Shown here piece after piece: positions 36,482 through 44,903 of a stretch of 64,000 nt of DNA. The notes beneath the pieces were generated by a model. The model was given only the letters and a program-made list of their open reading frames with translations, had not been told where the DNA came from and ran no database searches. The stretch covers positions 60,454 to 124,453 of the forward strand of contig NZ_BCRG01000012.1 in assembly GCF_001552475.1 (NCBI RefSeq). The letters run 5' to 3'. The stretch's first letter is position 1; each line of letters opens with the position of its first letter. The DNA comes from Microbacterium oleivorans NBRC 103075. GTDB lineage: Bacteria > Actinomycetota > Actinomycetes > Actinomycetales > Microbacteriaceae. The translations under genes and the position numbers were made by a program.

Positions 36482-36817
36482 GTGAGTGATCGCCCCCATC
36501 TTCCGCGTCGTGCCAGCCTTGAGGTGCTGCGGGCTGAGGCATCGGATGAGCTCTCCGTGATCGTCGAGGAGCGTGTGCTCCAAGGCGAAGACCCATGGGC
36601 ATTCATGGAGGACCTGCCGACGGTCGACGAACTCGTGGTCCTGACGTTGCGCGCGGAGAACATCGCCGCTGACGGCGGTCAGCAGCCTAACGAGGCGCGG
36701 AACTATCGAGTGCTGCGCCAGATCTCCCTCGACTATCCCCCACTGAGCGCGGCTGTCTGGCGACTTCTCGGCAGCGAGCCGCACCGGACCTGGGATGTGT
36801 CGGTCCGCGCGTCCTGA
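36482..36817 (+). CDS. Uncharacterised 111-residue protein downstream of parB
   Basis: Soluble, mildly acidic, mostly helical, not recognised. Notable stretches are LQGEDPWAFMEDLPTVDELV and NEARNYRVLRQISLDYPPLS. The coding frame is well separated from neighbours, with its own leaderless promoter and a variant parS directly after the stop. Function unknown; location alone suggests nothing beyond origin proximity. Confidence 0.75.
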   Translation: MSDRPHLPRRASLEVLRAEASDELSVIVEERVLQGEDPWAFMEDLPTVDELVVLTLRAENIAADGGQQPNEARNYRVLRQISLDYPPLSAAVWRLLGSEPHRTWDVSVRAS

Positions 36818-36819
36818 CC

Positions 36820-36833
36820 GTTCCACGTGAAAC
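36820..36833. other. parS-like site 5 (one mismatch)
   Basis: GTTCCACGTGAAAC differs from the palindrome at one base. It lies in the gap after the 111-residue gene, about 2.4 kb from the main cluster. Confidence 0.65.
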
Positions 36834-36855
36834 ATCCGCGTTCACCGGACGGGGT

Positions 36856-36861
36856 TACGGT
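36856..36861 (+). promoter_or_regulatory. -10 element TACGGT of a leaderless gene
   Basis: TACGGT ends six bases before the ATG of the 333-residue gene. Confidence 0.5.
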
Positions 36862-36867
36862 CAAGGC

Positions 36868-37869
36868 ATGCACCGATCGGTTCAGGGCGCGTCTCTTGTC
36901 ATCCGCTCGTCTGTCGGTCCGACTCGCGAGGTTGTCGCCGACGCGATGAAGAGGCGCAACGTCCCGGCGATGGTCGGGATGGCGAACGGGCGGCCCATCG
37001 TTCGCGTCGCACTCGACGCCTCGGGCGAGCTGATTCTGGCGCGGGACGATGGATCGCTCATCGCGACCGCACCTCAGCCCGTTCTGGCGTCGCTGGCCAC
37101 GGAATGGGATGCGGACGTCACCCTCGACAGCGCAGACTTCTTCGTCTCGGCATCCGCTCGTGAAGAGTCCGAACCGGAAGGACCGATGCCGCAGCCGGCG
37201 GCACGGCGGGTGTACGTCATCGGAGGATCAACCGCGATCGATCCCGGGCACCGGCAGAACCTCTCTGCTCAGCTGGAAGCGTCGATCAGTGTGGTCCCGG
37301 CGGGCGATTGTCTTCTCCTGCAGGCTCGGGGCGACGTCCAGGAGTACTGGCCGCCCGCACAGCGACCGGTCGTCGCGGTGACCCTCCGCGACGACGCGCT
37401 CACCGTCGAGGTGTACAGCCGGGCGGCTTTGGGTGCGTCGGGTGAAAGGGCGGTGATGCGCGGCATCCCGGACCTCACGCTTTCGTGGCCGACGTGGTGG
37501 CGTGCGGTGCTCGCAGAAGAGGGGGAGGTGGGTCGGGTGCAGCGGATGCTGGCGCGCGGCCAGCTGACGCCGACCACGCTCGTGGGCGGCGAGGATCAGA
37601 GCCGGATCGCGCTCGCTGAGCTCGGCACGGACCTGAACGCCGTAGACGTGCTCTTGGATCGGCCCAACCACGAAGGACTCGTGGATGCCGTGGCCGCCAC
37701 CCTGGGTCTACCGCGAGAGGTGGTCGAGCTCGTCCAGGGGACGATGACCGTCGACGATCTGCCGGGTTCGGAACACGTCGAGCGAACCGCGGCGGGTCGG
37801 ATCGTGTGGAAACAGATTCGTCGGGACGAGACACCAAAAGGGTGGTGGCGCCGCTTTTTTCCCAGATGA
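36868..37869 (+). CDS. Uncharacterised 333-residue protein
   Basis: Soluble, no signal peptide, not recognised. The N-terminal part (about 1-100) looks alpha/beta (VGMANGRPIVRVALDASGEL). The middle has VYVIGGSTAIDPGHRQNL, and the C-terminal third is helical (VDAVAATLGLPREVVELVQG) with a basic end WWRRFFPR that may meet the membrane. Its -10 element at leaderless spacing supports it as a real gene. It is convergent with trxA across a terminator. Confidence 0.75.
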   Translation: MHRSVQGASLVIRSSVGPTREVVADAMKRRNVPAMVGMANGRPIVRVALDASGELILARDDGSLIATAPQPVLASLATEWDADVTLDSADFFVSASAREESEPEGPMPQPAARRVYVIGGSTAIDPGHRQNLSAQLEASISVVPAGDCLLLQARGDVQEYWPPAQRPVVAVTLRDDALTVEVYSRAALGASGERAVMRGIPDLTLSWPTWWRAVLAEEGEVGRVQRMLARGQLTPTTLVGGEDQSRIALAELGTDLNAVDVLLDRPNHEGLVDAVAATLGLPREVVELVQGTMTVDDLPGSEHVERTAAGRIVWKQIRRDETPKGWWRRFFPR

Positions 37870-37882
37870 AGCATAAGAAACG

Positions 37883-37921
37883 ACGAAGGACCCGGCGACC
37901 GGGGTCGCGCGGGTCCTTCGT
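37883..37921. terminator. Bidirectional terminator between convergent genes
   Basis: A 12-bp stem (ACGAAGGACCCG and complement) encloses a GC-rich loop between the 333-residue gene and trxA. Confidence 0.75.
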
Positions 37922-37933
37922 GAAGTACGGGTC

Positions 37934-38257
37934 TCAGCCGATGTAGTCGGCGAGGTCCTGCTGGAGGGCGAACTTCGGCTTCGCACCGATGATCGTCTTC
38001 TCGACCTCACCCTTGTTGAACACCTTCATCGCGGGGATGGAGGTGATCTGGTACTGCATGGCGAGCTGCGGGTTCTCGTCGACGTTGAGCTTCAGAACCG
38101 TGATCTTCTCGGGGTTCTCGGTCTGGATCTCGTCGAGGATGGGGCCGACCATGCGACAGGGTCCGCACCACTCGGCCCAGAAGTCCACCAGAACGGGGCC
38201 TTCGGCGTCGATGACGTCCTGCTGCCAGGTGCTCTCGCTCGTTGCCTTGGCGGTCAT
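37934..38257 (-). CDS. trxA: Thioredoxin
   Basis: 107 residues with the active site WCGPC (C31, C34) in LVDFWAEWCGPCRM and cis-Pro loop TSIPAM. It is a cytoplasmic disulfide reductant, downstream of trxB on the same strand and separated from it by a 76-base gap that carries a palindrome. Confidence 0.97.
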   Translation of the reverse strand: MTAKATSESTWQQDVIDAEGPVLVDFWAEWCGPCRMVGPILDEIQTENPEKITVLKLNVDENPQLAMQYQITSIPAMKVFNKGEVEKTIIGAKPKFALQQDLADYIG

Positions 38258-38278
38258 ATGTCTGTCTCCTTAGTGGTC

Positions 38279-38292
38279 GACACGATCGTGTC
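38279..38292. promoter_or_regulatory. 14-bp perfect palindrome between trxB and trxA
   Basis: GACACGATCGTGTC lies in the intercistronic gap upstream of trxA. It could be a regulator site or an RNA element. No known site is recognised. Confidence 0.35.
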
Positions 38293-38333
38293 TGTGAGGG
38301 GAAAACGCGGCGGATGCCGGAATTGTTCCGCGG

Positions 38334-39326
38334 TCAGGCGGCGTCAGCTTCGGCGTCGTGACGATCGTCGATGACGGCGGCGTCTTGCGCAGGAGCACCC
38401 GCGTCGCCACGAGCGGCGAGGTAGTGCTCGAGGTCGAGGGCCGCGACCGTGCCGCTGCCGGCGGCGGTGACCGCCTGGCGGTAGGTCGGGTCGATGACGT
38501 CTCCTGCGGCGAAGACGCCCTCGACCGACGTCTTGGAGGTGCGGCCGTCGACCCAGACGGTGCCGTGCTCCGTGATGTCGAGCACGTTGTGCACCAGGTG
38601 GGTGCGGGGGTCATAGCCGATCGCGACGAAGACGCCGTCGAGTGCCAGGTCGCGCTCGGAGCCGTCGACGGTGTCGCGGAGACGGACGCCGGTCACGGCA
38701 TCCTCACCCAGCACGTCGATGACCTCGCTGTTCCAGACGAATTCGATCTTCTCGTTGGCCTGCGCGCGGTCCTGCATGATCTTGGAGGCGCGGAGCTCGT
38801 CGCGGCGATGGATCACGTAGACCTTCGAGGCGAACTTGGTGAGGAACGTCGCCTCTTCCATGGCGGAGTCGCCGCCACCGACGACGGCGATGACCTTCTC
38901 GCGGAAGAAGAACCCGTCGCAGGTCGCGCAGTAGGAGACGCCACGGCCGGAGAGGCGGGTCTCACCCTCGATGCCGATCTTGCGGGGAGCGGAACCGGTG
39001 GCGAACACGATGGCCTCGGCCTCGTGGGTCACGCCGCGGCCGAGCGTGACGGTCTTGACGTCGCCGGAGACGTCGAGCGACACGACGTCGTCGTAGACGA
39101 CCTCCGCGCCGAACTTCTCGGCCTGCTCCTGCATCTTGGCCATGAGGTCGGGACCCATGACGCCCTCGGGGAAACCGGGGAAGTTCTCGACCTCGGTGGT
39201 GTTCATCAGCTCACCGCCGGCCTCGACCGAACTCGCCACCACGAGGGGCGACAGGTTCGCGCGGGCAGCGTAGATGGCCGCGGTGTACCCCGCGGGGCCC
39301 GAGCCGATGATGATGACCTTGCGCAC
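38334..39326 (-). CDS. trxB: Thioredoxin reductase
   Basis: 330 residues from the GTG before RKVIIIGSGPAGYTAA, with AGAAGGGA upstream; longer in-frame starts lack a ribosome site. FAD motif GSGPAG, NADPH motif GGGDSAMEEA, redox-active CATC (C133, C136) and GVFAAGDV are present. It reduces TrxA with NADPH. The C terminus is slightly extended (Ala/Asp-rich). A hairpin (39346-39365, GGGGCGA/TCGCCCC) lies in its leader. Confidence 0.96.
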   Translation of the reverse strand: MRKVIIIGSGPAGYTAAIYAARANLSPLVVASSVEAGGELMNTTEVENFPGFPEGVMGPDLMAKMQEQAEKFGAEVVYDDVVSLDVSGDVKTVTLGRGVTHEAEAIVFATGSAPRKIGIEGETRLSGRGVSYCATCDGFFFREKVIAVVGGGDSAMEEATFLTKFASKVYVIHRRDELRASKIMQDRAQANEKIEFVWNSEVIDVLGEDAVTGVRLRDTVDGSERDLALDGVFVAIGYDPRTHLVHNVLDITEHGTVWVDGRTSKTSVEGVFAAGDVIDPTYRQAVTAAGSGTVAALDLEHYLAARGDAGAPAQDAAVIDDRHDAEADAA

Positions 39327-39425
39327 GATGAATCCCTTCTCAACCGGGGCGAATACCCTCGCCCCGACACGTCCAACCAATGCTAGCCGTGTGGCATTCC
39401 ACGCCGCCTGGGCGGGGCGGATGTC

Positions 39426-41042
39426 TCAGCGACCGGGGAGGAAGCGGCGAAGCGCCCGCCCGGCCATCGTCAGCTCAGGAGTCCGGAATACGGCGAGGAT
39501 CGCGGCGTAGACGACGAGTGTGGTACCGCCGATGAGTGCAGCGCCGGCGAAGCCGAGCAGGCGCTCGGACACCGCCCACCCGTCCACGCCGCCGAAGAGG
39601 GCGAAGACTCCCCATCCGGCGACAGCGGCGGGGATGGCCGCGAGGAGGAAGCGAAGGATGCCGCGGAACGCGCCGCTGAGCCCGAGAGGCCCGATCTTGC
39701 GGCGCAGGAGCGTGATCGCGAGAGCGAACTGCACGATGTTGGCGACGGACTGCCCGAGGGCGATCGCCACGGCCAACCACTCTCTGGAGAGGACCCCCGC
39801 GCCCAGGAGAGCGGATGCCGTGAGCGCGGTGGCGATCACGATCGCCGCCTGTACGAGCGTGTACACGAAGGGGGTGCGGGTGTCCTTGAGGGCGTAGAAC
39901 GTCCGCTGGAGGCCGAACTGGAATGACAGCGGCAGCAGGGCGACGAGGTAGGCGACGAGCACCCACGCGAAGGCGACTGCCTCACTCGGATCGGTGGTGA
40001 ACAGGCGGGCCAACGGCACTGCCGCCACGATCATCGCAGCGAGGACGCCGACCATGAAGATGCCGACGGTCCGGGTGAGGGAAGACAGGTCGGCGGTGAC
40101 GGCATCCGTCCGTCCTTCGGCCACGTGCTCGCTGAGCCGCGTGTAGTACGGCGTTCCCAGCGATAGGACGATCACGGAGAACGGCAGCATGAACAGGAGC
40201 CAGGCGTTCTGCAGGGTCGCGCCCGCAGCGTCGGTGCCGGAGGCAGCGCCAACGATGTTGACCTGGACGGCGCCGGCGATCTGCCCCGCGACGACCATGA
40301 GGAACGTCCAGCCGGCCAGGCGACCGATGTGCCGGAGGCCGATGCCCCGCCAGTGGAAATCGGGTCGCACGTGCAGGCCTGCGCGCCGCCAGAAGAGGAA
40401 CAGGATGCCGGCTTGAACGACGATGCCCAGGGTCGCGGTGCCGCCCATCAGTGCGATCATCCCGGCGGTCCAGCCAGTCGCTGCCTTGTACGTCCCGAAC
40501 AGAGCGATGAAAACACCGAATCCTGTGATCGAGATGACGTTGTTCACGATGGGCGACCAGGCGAACGGACCGAAGATTCGATTCGCATTGAGGACCTCGC
40601 CCACGAGCGCATAAAGACCGTAGAACAGCAGCTGCGGGAGGCACCAGTACGCAAGTGCGAGAGTGAGGGTCTTGGCCTCTTCGGTGAACTTCCCCGCGTA
40701 GATCTCGACAAGCAGCGGGGCCGCGACGACCGCCACCGCCGTGACGACGAGCAACGCAAGGACGCCGAGCGTGAGGAGCTTGGAGACGAATGCGCTGCCG
40801 CGATCGTCGTGGGTCTTCACCGCCTTGACGATCTGAGGGACGATCACGCCGGCGAGGAGGCCCGAGGAGATGAGGGCGAAGACCGAGTTCGGAAGCTGGT
40901 TCGCGACGGCGAACGAGTCGGCGGCCCTCGCTCCGACGGTGCCGATCGCGACCGTCAGCACGATGTTGCGGATCAACCCCGTGATGCGGGACGCCATGGT
41001 GCCGACGGCGACGGTGGCGCTGGCGCGGTCGAGCCCGGCCAT
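39426..41042 (-). CDS. murJ: MurJ-family lipid II flippase
   Basis: 538 residues and about 14 membrane segments, starting MAGLDRASATVAVGTMASRI. Family stretches are GLIRNIVLTVAIGTVGARAADSF and QRTFYALKDTRTPFVY. It moves lipid II to the outer face of the membrane. Unlike mycobacterial MurJ it has no C-terminal pseudokinase/carbohydrate-binding extension, ending at RALRRFLPGR. The start overlaps the DUF6049 stop by one base, indicating coupling. Confidence 0.94.
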   Translation of the reverse strand: MAGLDRASATVAVGTMASRITGLIRNIVLTVAIGTVGARAADSFAVANQLPNSVFALISSGLLAGVIVPQIVKAVKTHDDRGSAFVSKLLTLGVLALLVVTAVAVVAAPLLVEIYAGKFTEEAKTLTLALAYWCLPQLLFYGLYALVGEVLNANRIFGPFAWSPIVNNVISITGFGVFIALFGTYKAATGWTAGMIALMGGTATLGIVVQAGILFLFWRRAGLHVRPDFHWRGIGLRHIGRLAGWTFLMVVAGQIAGAVQVNIVGAASGTDAAGATLQNAWLLFMLPFSVIVLSLGTPYYTRLSEHVAEGRTDAVTADLSSLTRTVGIFMVGVLAAMIVAAVPLARLFTTDPSEAVAFAWVLVAYLVALLPLSFQFGLQRTFYALKDTRTPFVYTLVQAAIVIATALTASALLGAGVLSREWLAVAIALGQSVANIVQFALAITLLRRKIGPLGLSGAFRGILRFLLAAIPAAVAGWGVFALFGGVDGWAVSERLLGFAGAALIGGTTLVVYAAILAVFRTPELTMAGRALRRFLPGR

Positions 41043-43114
41043 CAGGCGTCCACCGGCATCCGTCGGCGTCGCCGGACTGTGCGGACGACACCGAACACGA
41101 GAAGAACGCTCACGAGGACGCTGAGGATGATGATCGAGACCGCCTCCCACTCGGCACGCACCGAGACGTTGATGGTCTCGGTCGGGCCGATCTCGACGCC
41201 GGCGGGGGTCCGCAGCTTCAGGTCGACGGAGGATTCCCCGCTGCCGACCAGAGCCGAGACCGGGATGGCGACGCGGCTCGTCTGCTGGGCGCCGATCTCG
41301 ACCTCGGTGGTGGATTCGATCACGAGGCGGGCGTCGTTCGGCGCGGCGAGGAGGTCCACGCGTGCAGGCCAGGGGAGGTCGTTGCGTACCGTGAAGACAA
41401 GCGGCGCGGACGTGCCGGCGAGGGTGATCGGCCCGCCCGGGACGAGGGCGACGCCGTCGGTCCAGGTGGCGATGCGTTCGCGCTGTGTCTGGACCGCGGC
41501 ATCCCATCCGTCGGGGTCGCCGAGCCAGCCGTTGCCGAGCAGCTGCAGTTCCGTCGCGCGCTCGGACGAGGCCAGCTGCGACGGGTCATCGAGAACCCCG
41601 GCGATGCGGGAGAGGCCGGGCTGCGCCGCGCGGAACTCTTTGAGCACCGCGACGCGGTCGGCATCCGGCGTCACAGACACCGGCCGGACCGAGGCGGGGT
41701 CGGCGGCGAGCAGCCCGTCGAGGCCGGTGGTGGTCCACCCAGGCAGCGCCGTTGCCCCCCGGATCGCATCACGGAGCTCCGCCTCGGACCGCCCGTTCGC
41801 CCGATCGACGGTGACGAGGAGGGGGCCGGCCGGATCGATCAAGGTGGCCCGCGCGGTGGCCTCCGCGAGGGCGCTGGCGCGTTCGGTCGCGTCGCCCGTG
41901 GTCGAGGCCTGGGCGAGGAGACCGGAGAGGTCCTCGTTGTAGACGAGCAGGTCGGCATCGCCCGCGGTCGCGTGGGCCGCGGCATCCGATCGGGCGAGGG
42001 AACTCGGCAACAGGGTGACCGGGGTGTCCTGCGTGCCGGTCACGGCGCTGAGTGCGGTCGCGGTCTCGGCACCGGCGGTGCCCGTCGCGGGCCAGTACAC
42101 GGCATCGCGGTCAGCGCCGACGTCGAACAGCGCGTCGAGTGACGGGAGCGCCACCTGGCCCGGAGTGGGGCTCGGGGCCGGGGTCGCGCCGGCAGCATCC
42201 GTCGTCACCTCGAAGTTCGCGGCGTCGAGGTAGGCCGAGAACGAGGTCATCCGGCCGGGGGATGCCGCTCCCGCGCCGACCTGCGCGGCGAGATCGGCGT
42301 CGCCGTACTGCAGCGCGAAGCGCTCGTTCGGAAGGGACATGAGCTCGTCGAGCCACGCGACGGCGTCGGCCGGCGCGCTCTTGCCCAAGGCACGGATCGA
42401 CGCGGCGATCGCCGGATCGACCGCGAGGATCGCGTCGGTGCCACTCACCGCGTCGAGCTGTTCGCGGAGCGCACCTCCGTCGGCCGTCAGCTCTCGGAGG
42501 ACATCTGCTCCCAGCGCCCCGGTCGTCTGAGGCCCGGCAGTGATCGGAACGATGACACCGACGCGCTGCGTGGGTTCCCCCGTCCGGGGCACGACGACGA
42601 CCGTCCGCGCACGAAGGGTCTCGTCACCCGTCGTGTACGCGACGCGTACGGGGTAGATCCCCGGCTCGAGGTCTTCGAGCGCGGCGTCGTCGGGGGCGAC
42701 CGAGACCGAGACGGATGCCGACTGCTGACCTGCGACTTCGGGGACGTCGCTCTCGCCGACCGCATCGAACGGGACGGCCGCAGCGCCGCTGTCGAGCCAG
42801 GAGTCGAGTGAGCCGCGCGTCGTCAGGGCGCGCGTGCCGAACTCGAAGGTCGCCTCACCCGCGGCGAGGGCGGTGGCGGTGGGGTTGTCAGCGGACAGGG
42901 TCAGCGTCAGCGGGGCGGATGCCGAGAGTACCCCGTCGTTCGCCGGCGCGAGGACGGCGGTGGCCGCCTCACCGTCAGCCGGATCGTCGACCGCAGCGAA
43001 GGCGGCCGGCACCGGGGAGGCCAGCGCGAGGACAGCGCTCGCCGCCGTCGCCGCACACAGCCAACGGGATCGGCGCGGCGGACGTCGGCCCGGAACAGGC
43101 GAGATGAAGGTCAT
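41042..43114 (-). CDS. DUF6049 secreted/membrane protein upstream of murJ
   Basis: 690 residues from the ATG at MTFISPVPGRR (an ATG nine codons earlier is also possible). A signal peptide (WLCAATAASAVLALASP, cleavage near AFA-AV) begins a large extracytoplasmic region with Ala/Asp-rich folds. A single C-terminal membrane helix (about 655-678) is followed by RRRRRMP. It matches the family found immediately upstream of murJ in actinobacteria (DUF6049, recalled name). It faces the wall space; function unknown, perhaps with MurJ. Confidence 0.8.
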   Translation of the reverse strand: MTFISPVPGRRPPRRSRWLCAATAASAVLALASPVPAAFAAVDDPADGEAATAVLAPANDGVLSASAPLTLTLSADNPTATALAAGEATFEFGTRALTTRGSLDSWLDSGAAAVPFDAVGESDVPEVAGQQSASVSVSVAPDDAALEDLEPGIYPVRVAYTTGDETLRARTVVVVPRTGEPTQRVGVIVPITAGPQTTGALGADVLRELTADGGALREQLDAVSGTDAILAVDPAIAASIRALGKSAPADAVAWLDELMSLPNERFALQYGDADLAAQVGAGAASPGRMTSFSAYLDAANFEVTTDAAGATPAPSPTPGQVALPSLDALFDVGADRDAVYWPATGTAGAETATALSAVTGTQDTPVTLLPSSLARSDAAAHATAGDADLLVYNEDLSGLLAQASTTGDATERASALAEATARATLIDPAGPLLVTVDRANGRSEAELRDAIRGATALPGWTTTGLDGLLAADPASVRPVSVTPDADRVAVLKEFRAAQPGLSRIAGVLDDPSQLASSERATELQLLGNGWLGDPDGWDAAVQTQRERIATWTDGVALVPGGPITLAGTSAPLVFTVRNDLPWPARVDLLAAPNDARLVIESTTEVEIGAQQTSRVAIPVSALVGSGESSVDLKLRTPAGVEIGPTETINVSVRAEWEAVSIIILSVLVSVLLVFGVVRTVRRRRRMPVDA

Positions 43115-43221
43115 GAAGAGGTCGATTCCTGTGCGATCCATGACCGCACCATCGGGAGCGATTCTAGGGTCACCGCCCTGCGGAGCCCCTGATTGGGCGC
43201 GAGGGCCGGTTGAATGGAGGG

Positions 43222-44745
43222 GTGAGCGACTCCCGGCATCCCGACCCGTCAACCGTTGCCGCGCTCCGCGCCGACCTGGCCGCGGCGGGGTACACCGCCG
43301 GTGCCGTGCGCGCCGCGTGGGGTGGGCTGGCGGACGATGCGATCGGTCGGGGCCTGCTCGCTCCCGCCCGTCGCGCGCTCGGCGGGCGAACCGATCCGCT
43401 CGCCCTCCTGAGTCGCACCCTGTTCCTCGGCGACGCCGCCGGGGTCGCCGACCTCGACGCCGCGCTGCCGACCGCGGGCGCGGCGGGCCTGGCCGCCCTG
43501 GGGCTCGCCCGCATCGACGGCGACACCGCGACCCCGACCGTCCTCGTCCGGCCGCAGGACTACACGGATGCCGCCGGCTCGGGCCACTGGTGGATCGTGA
43601 GCGACCTCGACGAGGCGGCTCTGGGCGGCCCGCTCCCGACCGGTCACGTCCTCGGGGTGGGTGGCGCTTCGCTCACCCTCGCGGGTCTGCAGCTCGACAC
43701 TCCGGCGCAGCGCGTCCTGGACCTGGGAACGGGATGCGGCATCCAGGCCCTGCGTGCGCGCCGGAGCGCCCCCCACGTCGTCGCGACGGACGTGTCGGAG
43801 CGTGCTCTGGAGCTGACCGTGCTGAACGCCGCCCTCAACGACGTCGACGGGATCGAGGTGCGCCATGGCAGCCTCTTCGAGCCCGTCGCGGGTGAGGAGT
43901 TCGACCGTGTCGTCTCCAACCCGCCGTTCGTCATCACGCCGCGCGTCGCCGGCGTTCCCGAGTACGAGTACCGCGACGCGGGATTCGCGGGCGACGACCT
44001 CGTCGCGGCCTTCGTGTCGGGCGTGGGCGACGTGCTGGCCCCCGGCGGCACGGCGCAGCTGCTCGGGAACTGGGAGTACCGGAACGACCGTGACGGTCTC
44101 GACCGCGTGCGCGACTGGGTCGCGGCATCCGCTCAGCCTCTCGACGCGTGGATCGTGGAACGCGAGCGGCTCGACCCGCTCGCCTACGCGGAGCTGTGGG
44201 TCCGCGACGGCGGCACGACCCCCGGGAGCCCCGACTACGCGCGGCTCATCGACGCATGGCTCGCCGATTTCGACGCCCGCGGGGTGACGGCCGTCGGGTT
44301 CGGGTACCTGCTGCTGCGCCGCACTCCGATCGGGATGCCGCCCCTCGCCCGCTACGAGAAGATCTCCCAGCCGGTGGGCGGCACCCTCGGCACGCACCTC
44401 GCCTCGGCGCTCGCCGCCTGGGACCGGCTCGGGCTGCTCGACGACGACGCGCTCGCCGAAGTGACCGCCGTCGTGAGCGCGGATGTCACCGAGGCCCGGC
44501 ACCACCGTCCGGGCGCCGAGGAGCCCTCGGTCATCGAGCTGCACCAGGGCGGCGGCTTCGGTCGCGTGCTGAACGTCGACCCGGCGCTCGCGGCCCTCGT
44601 CGGCGCGTGCGACGGCGACCTGCCGCTCGGCGTGCTCATCGACGCGATCGCCGACCTGCTCGAGGTCGACGCGGTCCCGCTGCGCGCCGACCTGCTCCCG
44701 CGCGTCCGTGAGCTCGTGTTCACCGGGTTCCTGCGCCTGGGCTGA
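43222..44745 (+). CDS. SAM-dependent methyltransferase (HemK-like, NPPF) with N-terminal DUF7059-type domain
   Basis: 507 residues; GTG chosen, with a TTG 12 bases upstream as alternative. The N-terminal helical domain (about 1-145) is followed by a class I methyltransferase core: RVLDLGTGCGIQALRAR (motif I), ATDVSERALELT and the catalytic SNPPFVITPR. NPPF enzymes act on amide or exocyclic amino nitrogens. The C-terminal third is a winged-helix-like extension. Substrate unknown. Divergent from the DUF6049 gene. Confidence 0.82.
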   Translation: MSDSRHPDPSTVAALRADLAAAGYTAGAVRAAWGGLADDAIGRGLLAPARRALGGRTDPLALLSRTLFLGDAAGVADLDAALPTAGAAGLAALGLARIDGDTATPTVLVRPQDYTDAAGSGHWWIVSDLDEAALGGPLPTGHVLGVGGASLTLAGLQLDTPAQRVLDLGTGCGIQALRARRSAPHVVATDVSERALELTVLNAALNDVDGIEVRHGSLFEPVAGEEFDRVVSNPPFVITPRVAGVPEYEYRDAGFAGDDLVAAFVSGVGDVLAPGGTAQLLGNWEYRNDRDGLDRVRDWVAASAQPLDAWIVERERLDPLAYAELWVRDGGTTPGSPDYARLIDAWLADFDARGVTAVGFGYLLLRRTPIGMPPLARYEKISQPVGGTLGTHLASALAAWDRLGLLDDDALAEVTAVVSADVTEARHHRPGAEEPSVIELHQGGGFGRVLNVDPALAALVGACDGDLPLGVLIDAIADLLEVDAVPLRADLLPRVRELVFTGFLRLG

Positions 44746-44890
44746 CCGGCCGGCGTTCGGGGGCGTGCGCCGAGGCCAGGGATCGGCGGCGACACGCCGA
44801 TGACGGATGCCGGGGCGCGGGGTATCGCGCGGCATCCACTGCATCCGCATAGGGTGCGGGGCCCCCGCCGAAGCCCCCGGCGCACGTCGG

Positions 44891-44896
44891 TAGGCT
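44891..44896 (+). promoter_or_regulatory. -10 element TAGGCT of the leaderless CCA-transferase gene
   Basis: TAGGCT, seven bases, then ATG; no Shine-Dalgarno sequence. Confidence 0.5.
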
Positions 44897-44903
44897 CGTT
44901 GTC

